A DNA stretch of 64,000 nucleotides from Paracoccus sp. M683 (lineage in GTDB: Bacteria > Pseudomonadota > Alphaproteobacteria > Rhodobacterales > Rhodobacteraceae). The notes beneath the pieces are model-generated. The model made no database searches and was not told where the DNA came from. It saw only the letters and a program-made list of their open reading frames with translations. This document shows positions 1 to 8,103 of this stretch, one piece after another. Each line of letters starts with the position of its first letter. Positions within the stretch are counted from its first letter, which is position 1. Position numbers and translations under genes: made by a program. The stretch covers positions 6,896 to 70,895 of the forward strand of contig NZ_VKDF01000006.1 in NCBI RefSeq assembly GCF_007096355.1, read 5' to 3'.

Positions 1-62
<62 letters not shown>

Positions 63-71
63 TCGTCCGCC

Positions 72-1319
72 TCAGCGGACGATCTCTGCCACTTCCAGCA
101 CCGAATGCAGCAGCACATCGGCACCCGCTGCGGCCCATTCGGGCGAAATCTCCTCGGCCTCGTTATGGCTCAGCCCATCCACGCAGGGGCACATGATCAT
201 CACCGTGGGCGCCACGCGGTTGATCCAGCAGGCATCATGCCCCGCGCCCGAAACGATGTTCAGGTGGGAATAACCCAGTTCCTCGGCCGCCCCCCGCACC
301 ACATCGACCAAAGCCGGATCAAAGGTCACCGGGTCGAAATGGCCGACCGGCTCGATTTCGATGCCAAGGCCCAGCTCGGCCGCGATGACCGGGGCTTCGG
401 CCTCCAGTCGCGTGCGCATGCTGGTCAGCTTGCCCAGATCGGGACTGCGGAAGTCGATGGCAAAGACCGCCTTGCCCGGAATCACGTTGCGCGAATTGGG
501 ATAGACATTGGCCTGACCGACAGCGCCCACGGCGCCGGGCTGGTGGTCCATGGCGATGCGGTGCACGGCCTCGATGATGCGCGCCATGCCCAGCCCGGCA
601 TTCACCCGCATGTTCATTGGCGTGCTGCCAGTATGGGCATCCTTGCCGGTCAGCGTCACCTGCAACCACCACAGGCCCTGGCCATGCGTGACCACGCCGA
701 TCTGGCGGCCTTCTGCCTCCAGAATCGGGCCCTGCTCGATGTGATATTCGAACATCGCATGCATCGGCCGGCCGCCCACATTCTCGGTTCCGCGCCAGCC
801 GATGCGGTCCAGCTCGTCGCCGAAACGCTTGCCCTCGGCATCTTCGCGACTGTTCGCGTAATCCTCGTCATGGATGCCGGCATAGACGCCACTTGCCAGC
901 ATCGCCGGTGCAAAACGGGTGCCTTCCTCGTTCGTCCAGTTCACCACAACGATCGGACGCCGCGTGCGCAACCCCATGTCACGAATGGATCGCACGACCT
1001 CCAGCCCGGCAAGCACGCCCAGGACGCCATCATATTTTCCGCCCGTGGGCTGGGTATCCAGATGGCTGCCGATATAAACCGGGTCCAGCGTCGGATCGGC
1101 GCCCTCGTGGCGCATGAACATGTTGCCCATGCGGTCCACACCCATGGTCATGCCGGCATCCTCGCACCAGGCTTGGAACAGGCGGCGTCCCTCGGCATCG
1201 GCATCGGTCAGGGTCTGGCGGTTATTGCCGCCGGCCACGCCAGGGCCGATTTTGGCCATGTCCATCAGGCTGTCCCACAGCCGGTCAGGGTTGATCTTCA
1301 TATTGCCGGCGGCGGTCAT
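72..1319 (-). CDS. Zn-dependent M20-family amidohydrolase (N-carbamoyl-amino-acid hydrolase / beta-ureidopropionase type)
   Basis: This 415-residue protein has the size and motifs of the hydantoinase/carbamoylase family. Visible metal-site motifs are GSHLDTQ (His86, Asp88), Asp97 in GGKYDG, NEEG (Glu131-Glu132) and His193 in EYHIEQGP, with a late SHNEAEE motif. Enzymes of this family hydrolyse N-carbamoyl-beta-alanine or N-carbamoyl-L-amino acids in the cytoplasm, releasing CO2 and ammonia. The ATG at 1319 is preceded by AGGAG. It lies 75 bases downstream of an omega-amino-acid aminotransferase with a RutR-type regulator opposite, so I infer N-carbamoyl-beta-alanine as the substrate in reductive pyrimidine breakdown. 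The dihydropyrimidinase expected in such a locus would lie beyond the window edge. Allantoate or other carbamoyl amino acids remain possible substrates. Confidence 0.88.
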   Translation of the reverse strand: MTAAGNMKINPDRLWDSLMDMAKIGPGVAGGNNRQTLTDADAEGRRLFQAWCEDAGMTMGVDRMGNMFMRHEGADPTLDPVYIGSHLDTQPTGGKYDGVLGVLAGLEVVRSIRDMGLRTRRPIVVVNWTNEEGTRFAPAMLASGVYAGIHDEDYANSREDAEGKRFGDELDRIGWRGTENVGGRPMHAMFEYHIEQGPILEAEGRQIGVVTHGQGLWWLQVTLTGKDAHTGSTPMNMRVNAGLGMARIIEAVHRIAMDHQPGAVGAVGQANVYPNSRNVIPGKAVFAIDFRSPDLGKLTSMRTRLEAEAPVIAAELGLGIEIEPVGHFDPVTFDPALVDVVRGAAEELGYSHLNIVSGAGHDACWINRVAPTVMIMCPCVDGLSHNEAEEISPEWAAAGADVLLHSVLEVAEIVR

Positions 1320-1394
1320 GTCCGTTCTCCTGTTGGCTGGCCGCCCGTCTTGATGCGGGGTCGGCCTGGCGTATCCTGTCTGCGCAGTGCGACG

Positions 1395-2720
1395 CTACGC
1401 GGTTTCCTTCAGCACCTTGGCAAGCGTTCCGATCAGCTCGTCTATCTGCGCTTCGGAAATGATCAGCGGCGGCGACATGGCGATGGTGTCGCCGGTGATG
1501 CGGATCATGATCCCGGCCTCGAAGGCGCGGACAAAAACATCAAAGGCGCGCTTGCCAGGCTCTCCCTCGATGCCGCGCAGCTCGACCGCGCCGATCAGGC
1601 CCATATTGCGGATGTCGATCACATGGGGCAGGTCGCGCAACCCGTGCAGCGCCTCTTGCCAGTGCCGTTCCAGCCGGGCCGCGCGGGTCAGCAGACCTTC
1701 CTGAGCATAGGTGTCCAGTGTTGCGATTCCGGCGGCGCATGCCACCGGATTGCCGGAATAGGTATAGCCGTGGAACAGCTCGATCACATGCTCGGGGCCT
1801 TGCATGAAGGCATCATGGATCTGGGCCGTGGTCAGGACGGCCCCCATGGGAATGACGCCATTGGTCAGGCCCTTGGCGCAGGTGATCATGTCGGGCAGCA
1901 CGTCGAAATGCTGCGCGGCGAAAGGGCTGCCCAAGCGGCCAAAACCCGTGATCACCTCGTCAAAGATCAGCAGGATCCCGTGCTTTCTGGTGATCTCGCG
2001 CAGGCGTTGCAGATAGCCCTTGGGCGGCAGCAACACCCCGGTCGAGCCGGCCATCGGCTCGACGATCACGGCGGCGATGGTATCAGCCCCGTGCAGGGCG
2101 ACGATCCGCTCCAGCTCATCGGCCAGGTTGGCGCCATGTTCGGGCTGGCCACGGGTAAAGGCGTTCTGCGGCAGATGCGTGTGGGGCAGGTGATCCACGC
2201 CGTTCAGCAGGCTGCCAAAAACGCGGCGGTTGTTGACGATGCCGCCGACCGAAATGCCGCCGAATCCTACGCCGTGATAGCCGCGCTCGCGCCCGATCAG
2301 CCGGGTCCGGGCACCGTCGCCCCGCGCCCGGTGATAGGCCAGCGCGATCTTCAGCGCGGTATCAACCGCCTCGCTGCCGGAATTGCAGTAGAAGACATGC
2401 TCGATCCCGTCAGGCGCGATGTCGACGATCCGGTTGGCCAGTTCAAAAGCCAGCGGATGCCCCATCTGGAAGGCGGGGGCATAATCCATCTGCGCCACCT
2501 GGGCCTGAACGGCTTCGGTGATCAGCGGGCGGCAATGGCCGGCATTGCAGCACCACAGCCCGGCGGTTCCGTCCAGCACCTGCCGGCCGTCGGCAGCGGT
2601 GTAGTGCATGTCCCTGGCCGCGACCAGCATCCGGGGTGCGGATTTGAACTGCCGGTTGGCGGTGAAGGGCATCCAGAATGCGCGCAGATCATTGGGGGCA
2701 GGTTTCCGGTCCAGGGCCAT
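1395..2720 (-). CDS. Class III aminotransferase, beta-alanine (omega-amino acid)--pyruvate type
   Basis: A 441-residue PLP-dependent class III aminotransferase. Visible landmarks are CNSGSEAVDTALK (cofactor phosphate site), RGYHG, IFDEVITGFGRLG (Asp that binds the PLP pyridine) and CAKGLTNG, whose Lys forms the Schiff base. Length and the WCCNAGH/YTYSGNP segments fit omega-amino acid:pyruvate transaminases. The likely reaction is beta-alanine plus pyruvate to malonate semialdehyde plus alanine. The start at 2720 is preceded by GAGGAAG. It is the first gene of a minus-strand operon with the carbamoyl hydrolase, and a RutR-like palindrome lies 19 to 34 bases upstream. The context supports beta-alanine as substrate, although taurine or putrescine activity of relatives cannot be excluded by reading. 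Confidence 0.9.
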   Translation of the reverse strand: MALDRKPAPNDLRAFWMPFTANRQFKSAPRMLVAARDMHYTAADGRQVLDGTAGLWCCNAGHCRPLITEAVQAQVAQMDYAPAFQMGHPLAFELANRIVDIAPDGIEHVFYCNSGSEAVDTALKIALAYHRARGDGARTRLIGRERGYHGVGFGGISVGGIVNNRRVFGSLLNGVDHLPHTHLPQNAFTRGQPEHGANLADELERIVALHGADTIAAVIVEPMAGSTGVLLPPKGYLQRLREITRKHGILLIFDEVITGFGRLGSPFAAQHFDVLPDMITCAKGLTNGVIPMGAVLTTAQIHDAFMQGPEHVIELFHGYTYSGNPVACAAGIATLDTYAQEGLLTRAARLERHWQEALHGLRDLPHVIDIRNMGLIGAVELRGIEGEPGKRAFDVFVRAFEAGIMIRITGDTIAMSPPLIISEAQIDELIGTLAKVLKETA

Positions 2721-2738
2721 GGTCTTCCTCGCGAAATA

Positions 2739-2754
2739 TTGACCAACAGGTCAG
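2739..2754. promoter_or_regulatory. RutR-type operator palindrome
   Basis: The sequence TTGACCAACAGGTCAG is an imperfect palindrome with the form TTGACCA-NN-TGGTCAA. That form is the established binding consensus of E. coli RutR. It lies in the divergent region between the aminotransferase start (2720) and the rutR-like gene (2841), so one site could control both directions. Binding is inferred, not shown. Confidence 0.7.
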
Positions 2755-2840
2755 GATCAGGCTAGCACGGGGCCATGGCCAGTCAAGCGCCATGCCGGCC
2801 CGTGCGGACCCGGCCCCCTGATTGTAAGGGAATTCCCGCC

Positions 2841-3461
2841 ATGAGCGAAGAAGATGAGCAACCCCGCCCCACCCGGATCCAGCAAAAGAACCGCTCGGTC
2901 ATCCTGGAAGCTGCCCTGACCGTTTTTTCGGCACAGGGTTTCCGGGGCGCCACCATCGACCAGATCGCCGAGGCTGCCGGACTGTCCAAGCCCAATGTGC
3001 TGTATTACTTCGCCAGCAAGGACGATATCTATCGCAGCCTGCTGACCGGGTTGCTGGACATGTGGCTGGATCCATTGCGCCAGATCGACCCGCAGGGGCA
3101 GCCTTTGGCCGAGGTCCAGCGCTATGTCGCGGTGAAGTTGCAAATGTCGCGCGACTATCCCCGCGAAAGCCGGCTTTTCGCCAATGAGGTGCTACAGGGC
3201 GCGCCCCTGCTGACCGAAATTCTGGGCGGCCAATTGCGCGAGATGGTGGATGGGGCCGCCAGCATTTTTGCAGGCTGGATCGAATCGGGCCAGCTGGCCA
3301 GGGTCGATCCGCATCACCTGATCTTTTCGATCTGGGCGCTGACCCAGCATTATGCCGATTTCGAAGTGCAGGTGCGCGCCGTTCTGGGCGAGGGCCACGA
3401 CCCCTATGCCGAGGCCGGCATCTTTCTGGCTGGTCTGTACGACCGCCTGTTGAAGCCCTAG
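2841..3461 (+). CDS. rutR: TetR-family pyrimidine-responsive regulator, RutR-like
   Basis: The 206-residue product has a TetR N-terminal helix-turn-helix (TIDQIAEAAGLSKPNVLYYF) and a RutR-type C-terminal domain. Segments matching E. coli RutR include SRDYP.(E)SRLF, GAPLL, AGWIESGQLARVDP.HLIF and WA.TQHYADF. RutR proteins bind DNA in the absence of uracil or thymine and are released by the pyrimidine. The ATG at 2841 is preferred over an upstream ATG at 2775 because AAGGG lies at 2826-2830 and the RutR homology begins after it. It is divergent from the hydrolase/aminotransferase operon and shares the promoter region holding the palindrome at 2739-2754. I infer that it represses that operon and possibly itself. 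Confidence 0.88.
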   Translation: MSEEDEQPRPTRIQQKNRSVILEAALTVFSAQGFRGATIDQIAEAAGLSKPNVLYYFASKDDIYRSLLTGLLDMWLDPLRQIDPQGQPLAEVQRYVAVKLQMSRDYPRESRLFANEVLQGAPLLTEILGGQLREMVDGAASIFAGWIESGQLARVDPHHLIFSIWALTQHYADFEVQVRAVLGEGHDPYAEAGIFLAGLYDRLLKP

Positions 3462-3481
3462 GCACCGAATGTCGTATTCGT

Positions 3482-3500
3482 GACCCGGATGGTCCGGGTC
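3482..3500. terminator. Short hairpin between convergent genes
   Basis: GACCCGGA and TCCGGGTC form a perfect 8-bp stem around a TGG loop, overlapping the stop codon of the convergent TAXI gene. There is no T-run, so it would be a weak or Rho-assisted terminator for the rutR and TAXI transcripts. Structure is seen; function is inferred. Confidence 0.35.
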
Positions 3501-4554
3501 ATGGCGGTGTGGCGCCCTTCAGCAGCCCGGCCCCGCGATAATAGGCCGCCGCCCCCGGATGCAGCGGCACACTTAGCCCTTGCAGCGCGCGCTCGCGGGC
3601 GATGGCATGGGCCGCCGGATGGCTTTCCAGCAGTTGCTGCTGGGTATAGTCGTTCCACAACACGCGGGTGATGTCATGGATCAGCTGATCGGGTTGATCG
3701 GCAGTGGTCAGCCAAAGCGCGGCAACTGAAAGGGTCTGCACATCACCGTGCTGCCCCGGATAGGTGCCTGCGGGCAAGGTTTCGCGGCGAAAGAACGGGT
3801 GCTGCGTCAGCAGACGGTCGGCCAGCGGCCCTTCGATCGGGACCAGCGTGATATCGGTCTGGCCCGCCAGTGCCGTCAATCCCGCGACCGGCCAGCCACC
3901 GACCATGAACAGCGCATCCAGACCGCCCTCGCGCAATTGCCTGGCGGCCTGATCCACGGGCAATTCGCTGAGAATCAGGCGGTTGTCGGGCAGGCCCGCG
4001 GCTTGCAGGACCAGCTGCGCGTCGATCCGGGTGCCCGAGCCGGGCTGATTGATCGAGACCCGCTTTCCCGCCAGATCCGCGATCGAGGTGATGCCGGAAT
4101 CGGCGCGGGCGACCAGATGGATCGCCTCGGGATAAAGCGCCGCGATCGCACGCAGTTGCCCCGCCTGCGCATCGCCATGCCAGCCGGGGCCGCCGGTCTG
4201 GGCGCTATGGGCGATGTCGGCCTGGGCAAGACCCGATTCCACCCTGCCATCGCGCAGCGCACGGATGTTCTGAACCGAACCCTCTGACGCCAGCGCGGCA
4301 GCCAGCAGCCCCGGCACGCCGCAAGCCCCGCCATCGCCGCAGTCTGTTCCACCCGGCGGGTTCGAGATCGCGGCGGCGATCTCGCTGCCGATGGCATAAT
4401 AGGTCGCCGTCGTCTCGCCGGTCGCGATGCGGAAAAACGTCACATTTGCGGCGGTTTCACCATCGGTCTGCGCCGGGGCCGAAAAGGGCATCAGCATCAG
4501 GGTCGCCAGGCCAATCAGGAAAAGGAAGCTTCGTCGCATGGGTTTTCGTGCCAT
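3499..4554 (-). CDS. TAXI-family TRAP transporter solute receptor (orphan)
   Basis: A 351-residue secreted protein. It has an N-terminal signal peptide (positively charged start, hydrophobic LFLIGLATLMLM, cleavage near SAPAQ). The mature part has the TAXI receptor pattern: FRIATGETTATYYAIGSEIA, later QNIRALRDGRVESGLAQADIA, DLAGKRVSINQPGSGTR and a C-terminal LHPGAAAYYR. TAXI receptors bind organic acids such as glutamate or dicarboxylates for a fused DctQM permease. No permease gene adjoins it, so it either works with a permease elsewhere (one lies at 43.2-45.3 kb with its own receptor) or serves as a sensor. It lies 19 bases downstream of a TetR gene on the same strand, suggesting one transcript. 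It contains a CGDGGACG insertion with two cysteines. Confidence 0.85.
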   Translation of the reverse strand: MARKPMRRSFLFLIGLATLMLMPFSAPAQTDGETAANVTFFRIATGETTATYYAIGSEIAAAISNPPGGTDCGDGGACGVPGLLAAALASEGSVQNIRALRDGRVESGLAQADIAHSAQTGGPGWHGDAQAGQLRAIAALYPEAIHLVARADSGITSIADLAGKRVSINQPGSGTRIDAQLVLQAAGLPDNRLILSELPVDQAARQLREGGLDALFMVGGWPVAGLTALAGQTDITLVPIEGPLADRLLTQHPFFRRETLPAGTYPGQHGDVQTLSVAALWLTTADQPDQLIHDITRVLWNDYTQQQLLESHPAAHAIARERALQGLSVPLHPGAAAYYRGAGLLKGATPP

Positions 4555-4573
4555 CGCTGGATAGGACCTGGCT

Positions 4574-5158
4574 TCAGCCCTTGCGCATCAGAATATTGCC
4601 CGCCGCCTCGATCATGCCGATATTCTCGATGGCCTGGCCGACCAGATCATCTGTCCGCCCCTCGACCCAGTCCAGCACGGCATGGCGCGTGGCCGAGATG
4701 ATGGCGGCAGCAAGGATCGGGGCAAATCGCGGATCATGATCGGTCAACCGCTGGCGCAGCATCTGTTCCATCACCGAATGCCGTTCCAGCAGGGCGGTCT
4801 GTTGCAAGGCCGCAAGCTTGGCATCGGTCGCGGCCAGGCGAATGACCGCCGCGACCTGATCACGCTGATCGGTGAAGCGCGACAGATGCGCCTGCATCAA
4901 CTTCGACAGATCGTCGATCAGCCGACCATTTGCCACCACGAAAGCATCCGATGCCTCGCGCGGGTAGTCCTTCGGAGGTCCGTAAATCGCGGCCTCTTTA
5001 TAAGGGTAATAGTTGAAGAAGGTCCGGGGACTGACGCCGGATTCGCGGGCAATCGCCTCGGTCGTCACGTTCGACATGCCGTCGCGATCGGCCAGACGAA
5101 TGGCAGCGGCCTGAATCCGCTTTGCTGTTTCCAGCCGTCTTTTACTGGGGCCGGTCAT
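4574..5158 (-). CDS. TetR-family transcriptional regulator
   Basis: A 194-residue protein with a TetR-type DNA-binding domain near residues 10-60 (TTEAIARESGVSPRTFFNYYPYKEAAI). The all-helical C-terminal half resembles the TetR ligand/dimer domain and I do not recognise its effector. The ATG at 5158 (MTGPSKRRLE) is chosen because the HTH begins about ten residues later and AGGA lies upstream; a much longer reading frame extends upstream but carries no recognisable sequence. The TAXI receptor gene follows after 19 bases, so autoregulation with that receptor is the natural guess. Confidence 0.85.
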   Translation of the reverse strand: MTGPSKRRLETAKRIQAAAIRLADRDGMSNVTTEAIARESGVSPRTFFNYYPYKEAAIYGPPKDYPREASDAFVVANGRLIDDLSKLMQAHLSRFTDQRDQVAAVIRLAATDAKLAALQQTALLERHSVMEQMLRQRLTDHDPRFAPILAAAIISATRHAVLDWVEGRTDDLVGQAIENIGMIEAAGNILMRKG

Positions 5159-5587
5159 CAGAGGATCCTGCAAGAAATTGACCCGCTCTGAAATTTGAAC
5201 CCTTCCATCGCATCGCGCAAGCCTGTTGTCGCGGCGAAGGCCGGCATGTGGCGCCGGGACGAAAGAACGGCCGCCCCCCATTTGTCTGCAATGCCATGAG
5301 GCGGGCGGCCCGATGCCACGGCCATGGCCTTGACTGGCGCATGCCGCATCGGGTCCAGATGCGGGGCGGGTTTTCCAGGGAAAATGGCTTGCAACACGTT
5401 GCTGACGTCCTTCCGTCCCAAGCTGAGTTTCATGCCGAAGCTTATCAGCCGCGCCGGATTTGCCGATGTGCCATTCCGCCACATCATGTCTGGATCAGCC
5501 CGAAATACAAACGCTGCAATATGCTGGCCCGACAGGCTGGGCCGGCATATTGCAGCTTTTCTTCGTCGGACGCCGTGGCCGAGGGGC
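5159..5587. other. Intergenic region without a recognised gene
   Basis: About 430 bases between the TetR gene and the MepK-like gene, both on the minus strand. Open frames here have no start signal or recognisable protein sequence and I reject them. The only clear structure is the long hairpin at 5514-5555, listed separately. The promoter of the TetR gene should lie at the low-coordinate end. Confidence 0.6.
5514..5555 (-). terminator. Long intergenic hairpin downstream of mepK-like gene
   Basis: Two 17-base arms (5514-5530 and 5539-5555) pair with one G-T wobble around an 8-base loop. The arms read CTGCAATATGCTGGCCC and its complement. The hairpin lies 33 bases beyond the stop of the minus-strand gene at 5588. 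On the minus strand it is followed by the fairly T-rich GTTTGTATTTC, so termination is plausible. The stem is longer than usual for a terminator. Confidence 0.5.
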
Positions 5588-6148
5588 TTAGCCGCCCCAG
5601 GTGCGGATCGGGCCGCAGTCCATATGAACGAAATTCGACCGGCTGTATTTGCCAACACCGCCCGCATTGCAGGCCATGGCCGCCCGATACATCTGGTTGA
5701 CCGAGCGCGATTTCATCCGCAGGTCAGCCGCCTTGCCCACCATGTGCAGCGAATTGCGCGCCACCCCGCCCGAACGCGAGCGCAGCATCGCATTCGTCTT
5801 GGGCGAGCGATAGCCCGACAGCATCATATAGGGTTCGTTGGTTTGCAGCATGCGATGGCTGGCTGCGGCAATGTCGACGGCGCGCGGGTCGATCCCAATC
5901 GCCTCGCCGGTGCGCCAGTCGCGCATGAAGATGTTGATTTCATTCAGCGCCTCGCGGATGTACTTGCCATCGACCCAATAGACGGTGTCGATGCTTTCCC
6001 CGGTGCGCCCCGAATACATGCGGATGCGGCGCATGTCGCCGGCGCCGCGCAGAAAGCCAAAAGCATTGGCCATCACCGGTGCCGCCGCAACAGTGGTCGC
6101 CGCAAAGATGCCAAGCATCCCCCGGCGGTTGATGAGGTTCATGGTCAT
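5588..6148 (-). CDS. Murein endopeptidase of the DUF882/YcbK (MepK, M15_2) family, Tat-exported
   Basis: The 186-residue product begins with a twin-arginine type signal (INRRGMLGIFAATTVAAAPVMANA) followed by a DUF882 domain. The metallopeptidase pattern is visible as SGYRSPKTNAMLR, a later NSLHMVGKAADLR with the His/Asp zinc ligands, and a terminal FVHMDCGPIRTW. E. coli MepK of this family cuts the mDap-mDap crosslinks that L,D-transpeptidases make. The gene is divergent from an LdtD homologue (6437); in E. coli mepK and ldtD are also neighbours. The start at 6148 is chosen just before the RR motif; 6142 is an alternative. A good promoter is visible upstream at 6208-6236. Confidence 0.87.
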   Translation of the reverse strand: MTMNLINRRGMLGIFAATTVAAAPVMANAFGFLRGAGDMRRIRMYSGRTGESIDTVYWVDGKYIREALNEINIFMRDWRTGEAIGIDPRAVDIAAASHRMLQTNEPYMMLSGYRSPKTNAMLRSRSGGVARNSLHMVGKAADLRMKSRSVNQMYRAAMACNAGGVGKYSRSNFVHMDCGPIRTWGG

Positions 6149-6207
6149 GTCAGATCGCCTGTCCTGCTTCGTTCTTGTCGCTGCATTTTTTAACAGCACG
6201 TCCGAGC

Positions 6208-6236
6208 TTATCCCGAACTTATTAACAATATGTCAA
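6208..6236 (-). promoter_or_regulatory. Sigma70-type promoter for the mepK-like gene
   Basis: Read on the minus strand, TTGACA (6231-6236) is followed after exactly 17 bases by GGATAA (6208-6213). Transcription would start near 6201, giving a leader of about 53 bases before the ATG at 6148. The match to the housekeeping -35 element is perfect. Confidence 0.6.
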
Positions 6237-6436
6237 AACGGCTTGCCCGCAGGAACCGTTTAGTTCCGGGCATGGCGGGATTTTGCAACTATGGGCGAAA
6301 AACCGCCGATATGCTATATGTGGAAACAGAAATACGGGTGGTGTTGCTGCCGGGTGACGGCGGCGCGGCGAAATTGTCACTGTGCCCCGGCGATGCTGGA
6401 CCCGGGGCAGGGCGAATGGCAGATCGGATGCAATGA

Positions 6437-8077
6437 ATGCGGCGTTGGAACATGTTGGCAAGATTTGGCAAGTATGCGCTGGTGGTCGGGCTGGCGGCGT
6501 CAGTGGGGCCTCTGGGTCTGACCGGGGCGGCAGCACAGGGTCTGGGCGCGGCGACGGCGGTTGCCCCGCGACTTGAATTCACCGGACCCGAGATGGAACT
6601 GGCCCGCGCGGTGGCCGGAACGCCCGGCGTCGCCGCCTTTTATGGCGAGAACGGGCTGAAACCGATCTTTGGCGGCATCGAGGGGCAGGCGCGGCGCGAT
6701 GCAGTGATCGCAGCGATTCGCGCAGCCCATCTGCATGGCCTGCCGACCGCGCGCTATCGGCTGGACCAGCTGACCAGCGCCGACCCCGATACCGCACAGG
6801 GCGAGGCGCTGTTTGCACAGGTCGCGGCCCAATATCTGCGCGATGTGACCAGCGGCGCGATCAACCCGGCCCGCGCCGACAACCAGATCCACCGCACCGT
6901 TCAGCGCCCGCCTTTGGCCCGGCTGCTGCGCGAGCTGGCCGCAAGTGCAGATCCGTCTGCATTCATGCTGGCACAGGGGCCGAGCGATCCCCGCTATCAC
7001 GCGCTGCGTCAGGCGCTTGCGGCCCGCACGGGGCTGATCGCGCCGGTCGATGCGCCGCTTGCGCCCGAAGGGCTGTGGCGTGTCGGGATGCGCAGCCCGC
7101 AAGTGCCCGATCTTCGCGCGCGGCTGACCAGCATCGGGTTCCAGGCCGTGCCGCCGGTTGACCCCTCGGAATATGATGCGGCACTTGCCGATGCCGTGAT
7201 CCGCTATCAACAGGCGGTCGGACTGCCTGCTGATGGGGTCGCGGGGCCAAAGACGATCGGCCAGCTGAATGGCGGGCCGGATGGCCAGACCCGTGCCATT
7301 CTTGTCGCGATGGAGCGGATGCGCTGGATGAATGGGCATGACCTGAATGCCCGGCATGTCTGGGTGAACATCCCGGAATTCACCGCCCGCATCTATGATG
7401 GCGGACAGCAGGTGTTCCAGACGCGCACCGTGGTCGGAAAGACCGATAACGACATGCGCACGCCTGAATTTTCGGACGAGATGGAATATGTCGTCGTCAA
7501 CCCGCGCTGGAACGTGCCGCGTTCCATCACCGTCAGGGAATATCTGCCCCGGCTGCAAAGAAACCGCTATGCCGTGGCCCATCTGGACGTGATCGACGGG
7601 CGGGGCAATGTGGTGTCGCGCGACCGGATCGACTTTGGCCGCTATACGGCCAGCAACTTCCCCTATCGGATGCGGCAGAAACCCAGCGACGACAACGCCC
7701 TTGGTCTGGTCAAGTTCATCTTCCCGAACCAGTGGAACATCTATCTGCACGACACGCCGACCAAACATCTGTTCGGTCAGTCCACCAGGGCCTATTCGCA
7801 TGGCTGCATTCGCATCGGCGATCCCTTCGATCTGGCTTATGAACTGCTGTCGCAGCAGACCGACGATCCGCGGGCGATGTTCCAGCGGGCGCTGGCGACC
7901 GGAAACGAACAATGGCTGAAGCTGAAACCGGCGCTGCCGGTGCATCTGGTCTATTTCACCGCCATGGCCGAGCCTGACGGGCAGATCCGTTTCTACAAGG
8001 ATATCTATGGCCGCGACGCAAGGGTATGGCAGGTTCTGGCCAAGGCCGGGCTGGAACTGGACGTCCAAAGCGACTAA
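6437..8077 (+). CDS. ldtD: L,D-transpeptidase of the YcbB/LdtD type
   Basis: A 546-residue periplasmic enzyme. It has an N-terminal signal/anchor (ALVVGLAASVGPLGLTGAAAQ), an LdtD scaffold domain, a peptidoglycan-binding motif near residues 215-280 (VPDLRARL...ADAVIRYQQAVGLPADGVAGPKTI) and a YkuD catalytic domain. The catalytic signature is HDTP...AYSHGCIRIGDP, with Cys457 as nucleophile. Family members form 3-3 crosslinks in peptidoglycan. The gene is first in a tight plus-strand run with lpxD (26 bases on), an acyl carrier protein and a ketosynthase. In E. coli LdtD strengthens the wall when LPS export fails, so linkage with lipid A genes is suggestive. The ATG at 6437 gives a typical signal peptide; 6452 is an alternative. 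Confidence 0.92.
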   Translation: MRRWNMLARFGKYALVVGLAASVGPLGLTGAAAQGLGAATAVAPRLEFTGPEMELARAVAGTPGVAAFYGENGLKPIFGGIEGQARRDAVIAAIRAAHLHGLPTARYRLDQLTSADPDTAQGEALFAQVAAQYLRDVTSGAINPARADNQIHRTVQRPPLARLLRELAASADPSAFMLAQGPSDPRYHALRQALAARTGLIAPVDAPLAPEGLWRVGMRSPQVPDLRARLTSIGFQAVPPVDPSEYDAALADAVIRYQQAVGLPADGVAGPKTIGQLNGGPDGQTRAILVAMERMRWMNGHDLNARHVWVNIPEFTARIYDGGQQVFQTRTVVGKTDNDMRTPEFSDEMEYVVVNPRWNVPRSITVREYLPRLQRNRYAVAHLDVIDGRGNVVSRDRIDFGRYTASNFPYRMRQKPSDDNALGLVKFIFPNQWNIYLHDTPTKHLFGQSTRAYSHGCIRIGDPFDLAYELLSQQTDDPRAMFQRALATGNEQWLKLKPALPVHLVYFTAMAEPDGQIRFYKDIYGRDARVWQVLAKAGLELDVQSD

Positions 8078-8103
8078 ATCGCGCCCCAAAGGGGAATGCG
8101 ATC

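Noticed and set aside
105..2765. An 886-codon open frame on the plus strand across the first two genes
   Set aside because: It runs antisense to two clearly recognisable enzymes. Its His/Gln/Arg-rich translation resembles no protein and is expected from GC-rich third-position bias. The same applies to other long antisense frames, for example at 6500-8089, 32689-34212 and 49481-51577.
5324..6193. Plus-strand 289-codon frame over the gap and mepK-like gene
   Set aside because: It is antisense to a recognisable Tat-exported DUF882 protein and has no recognisable motif.
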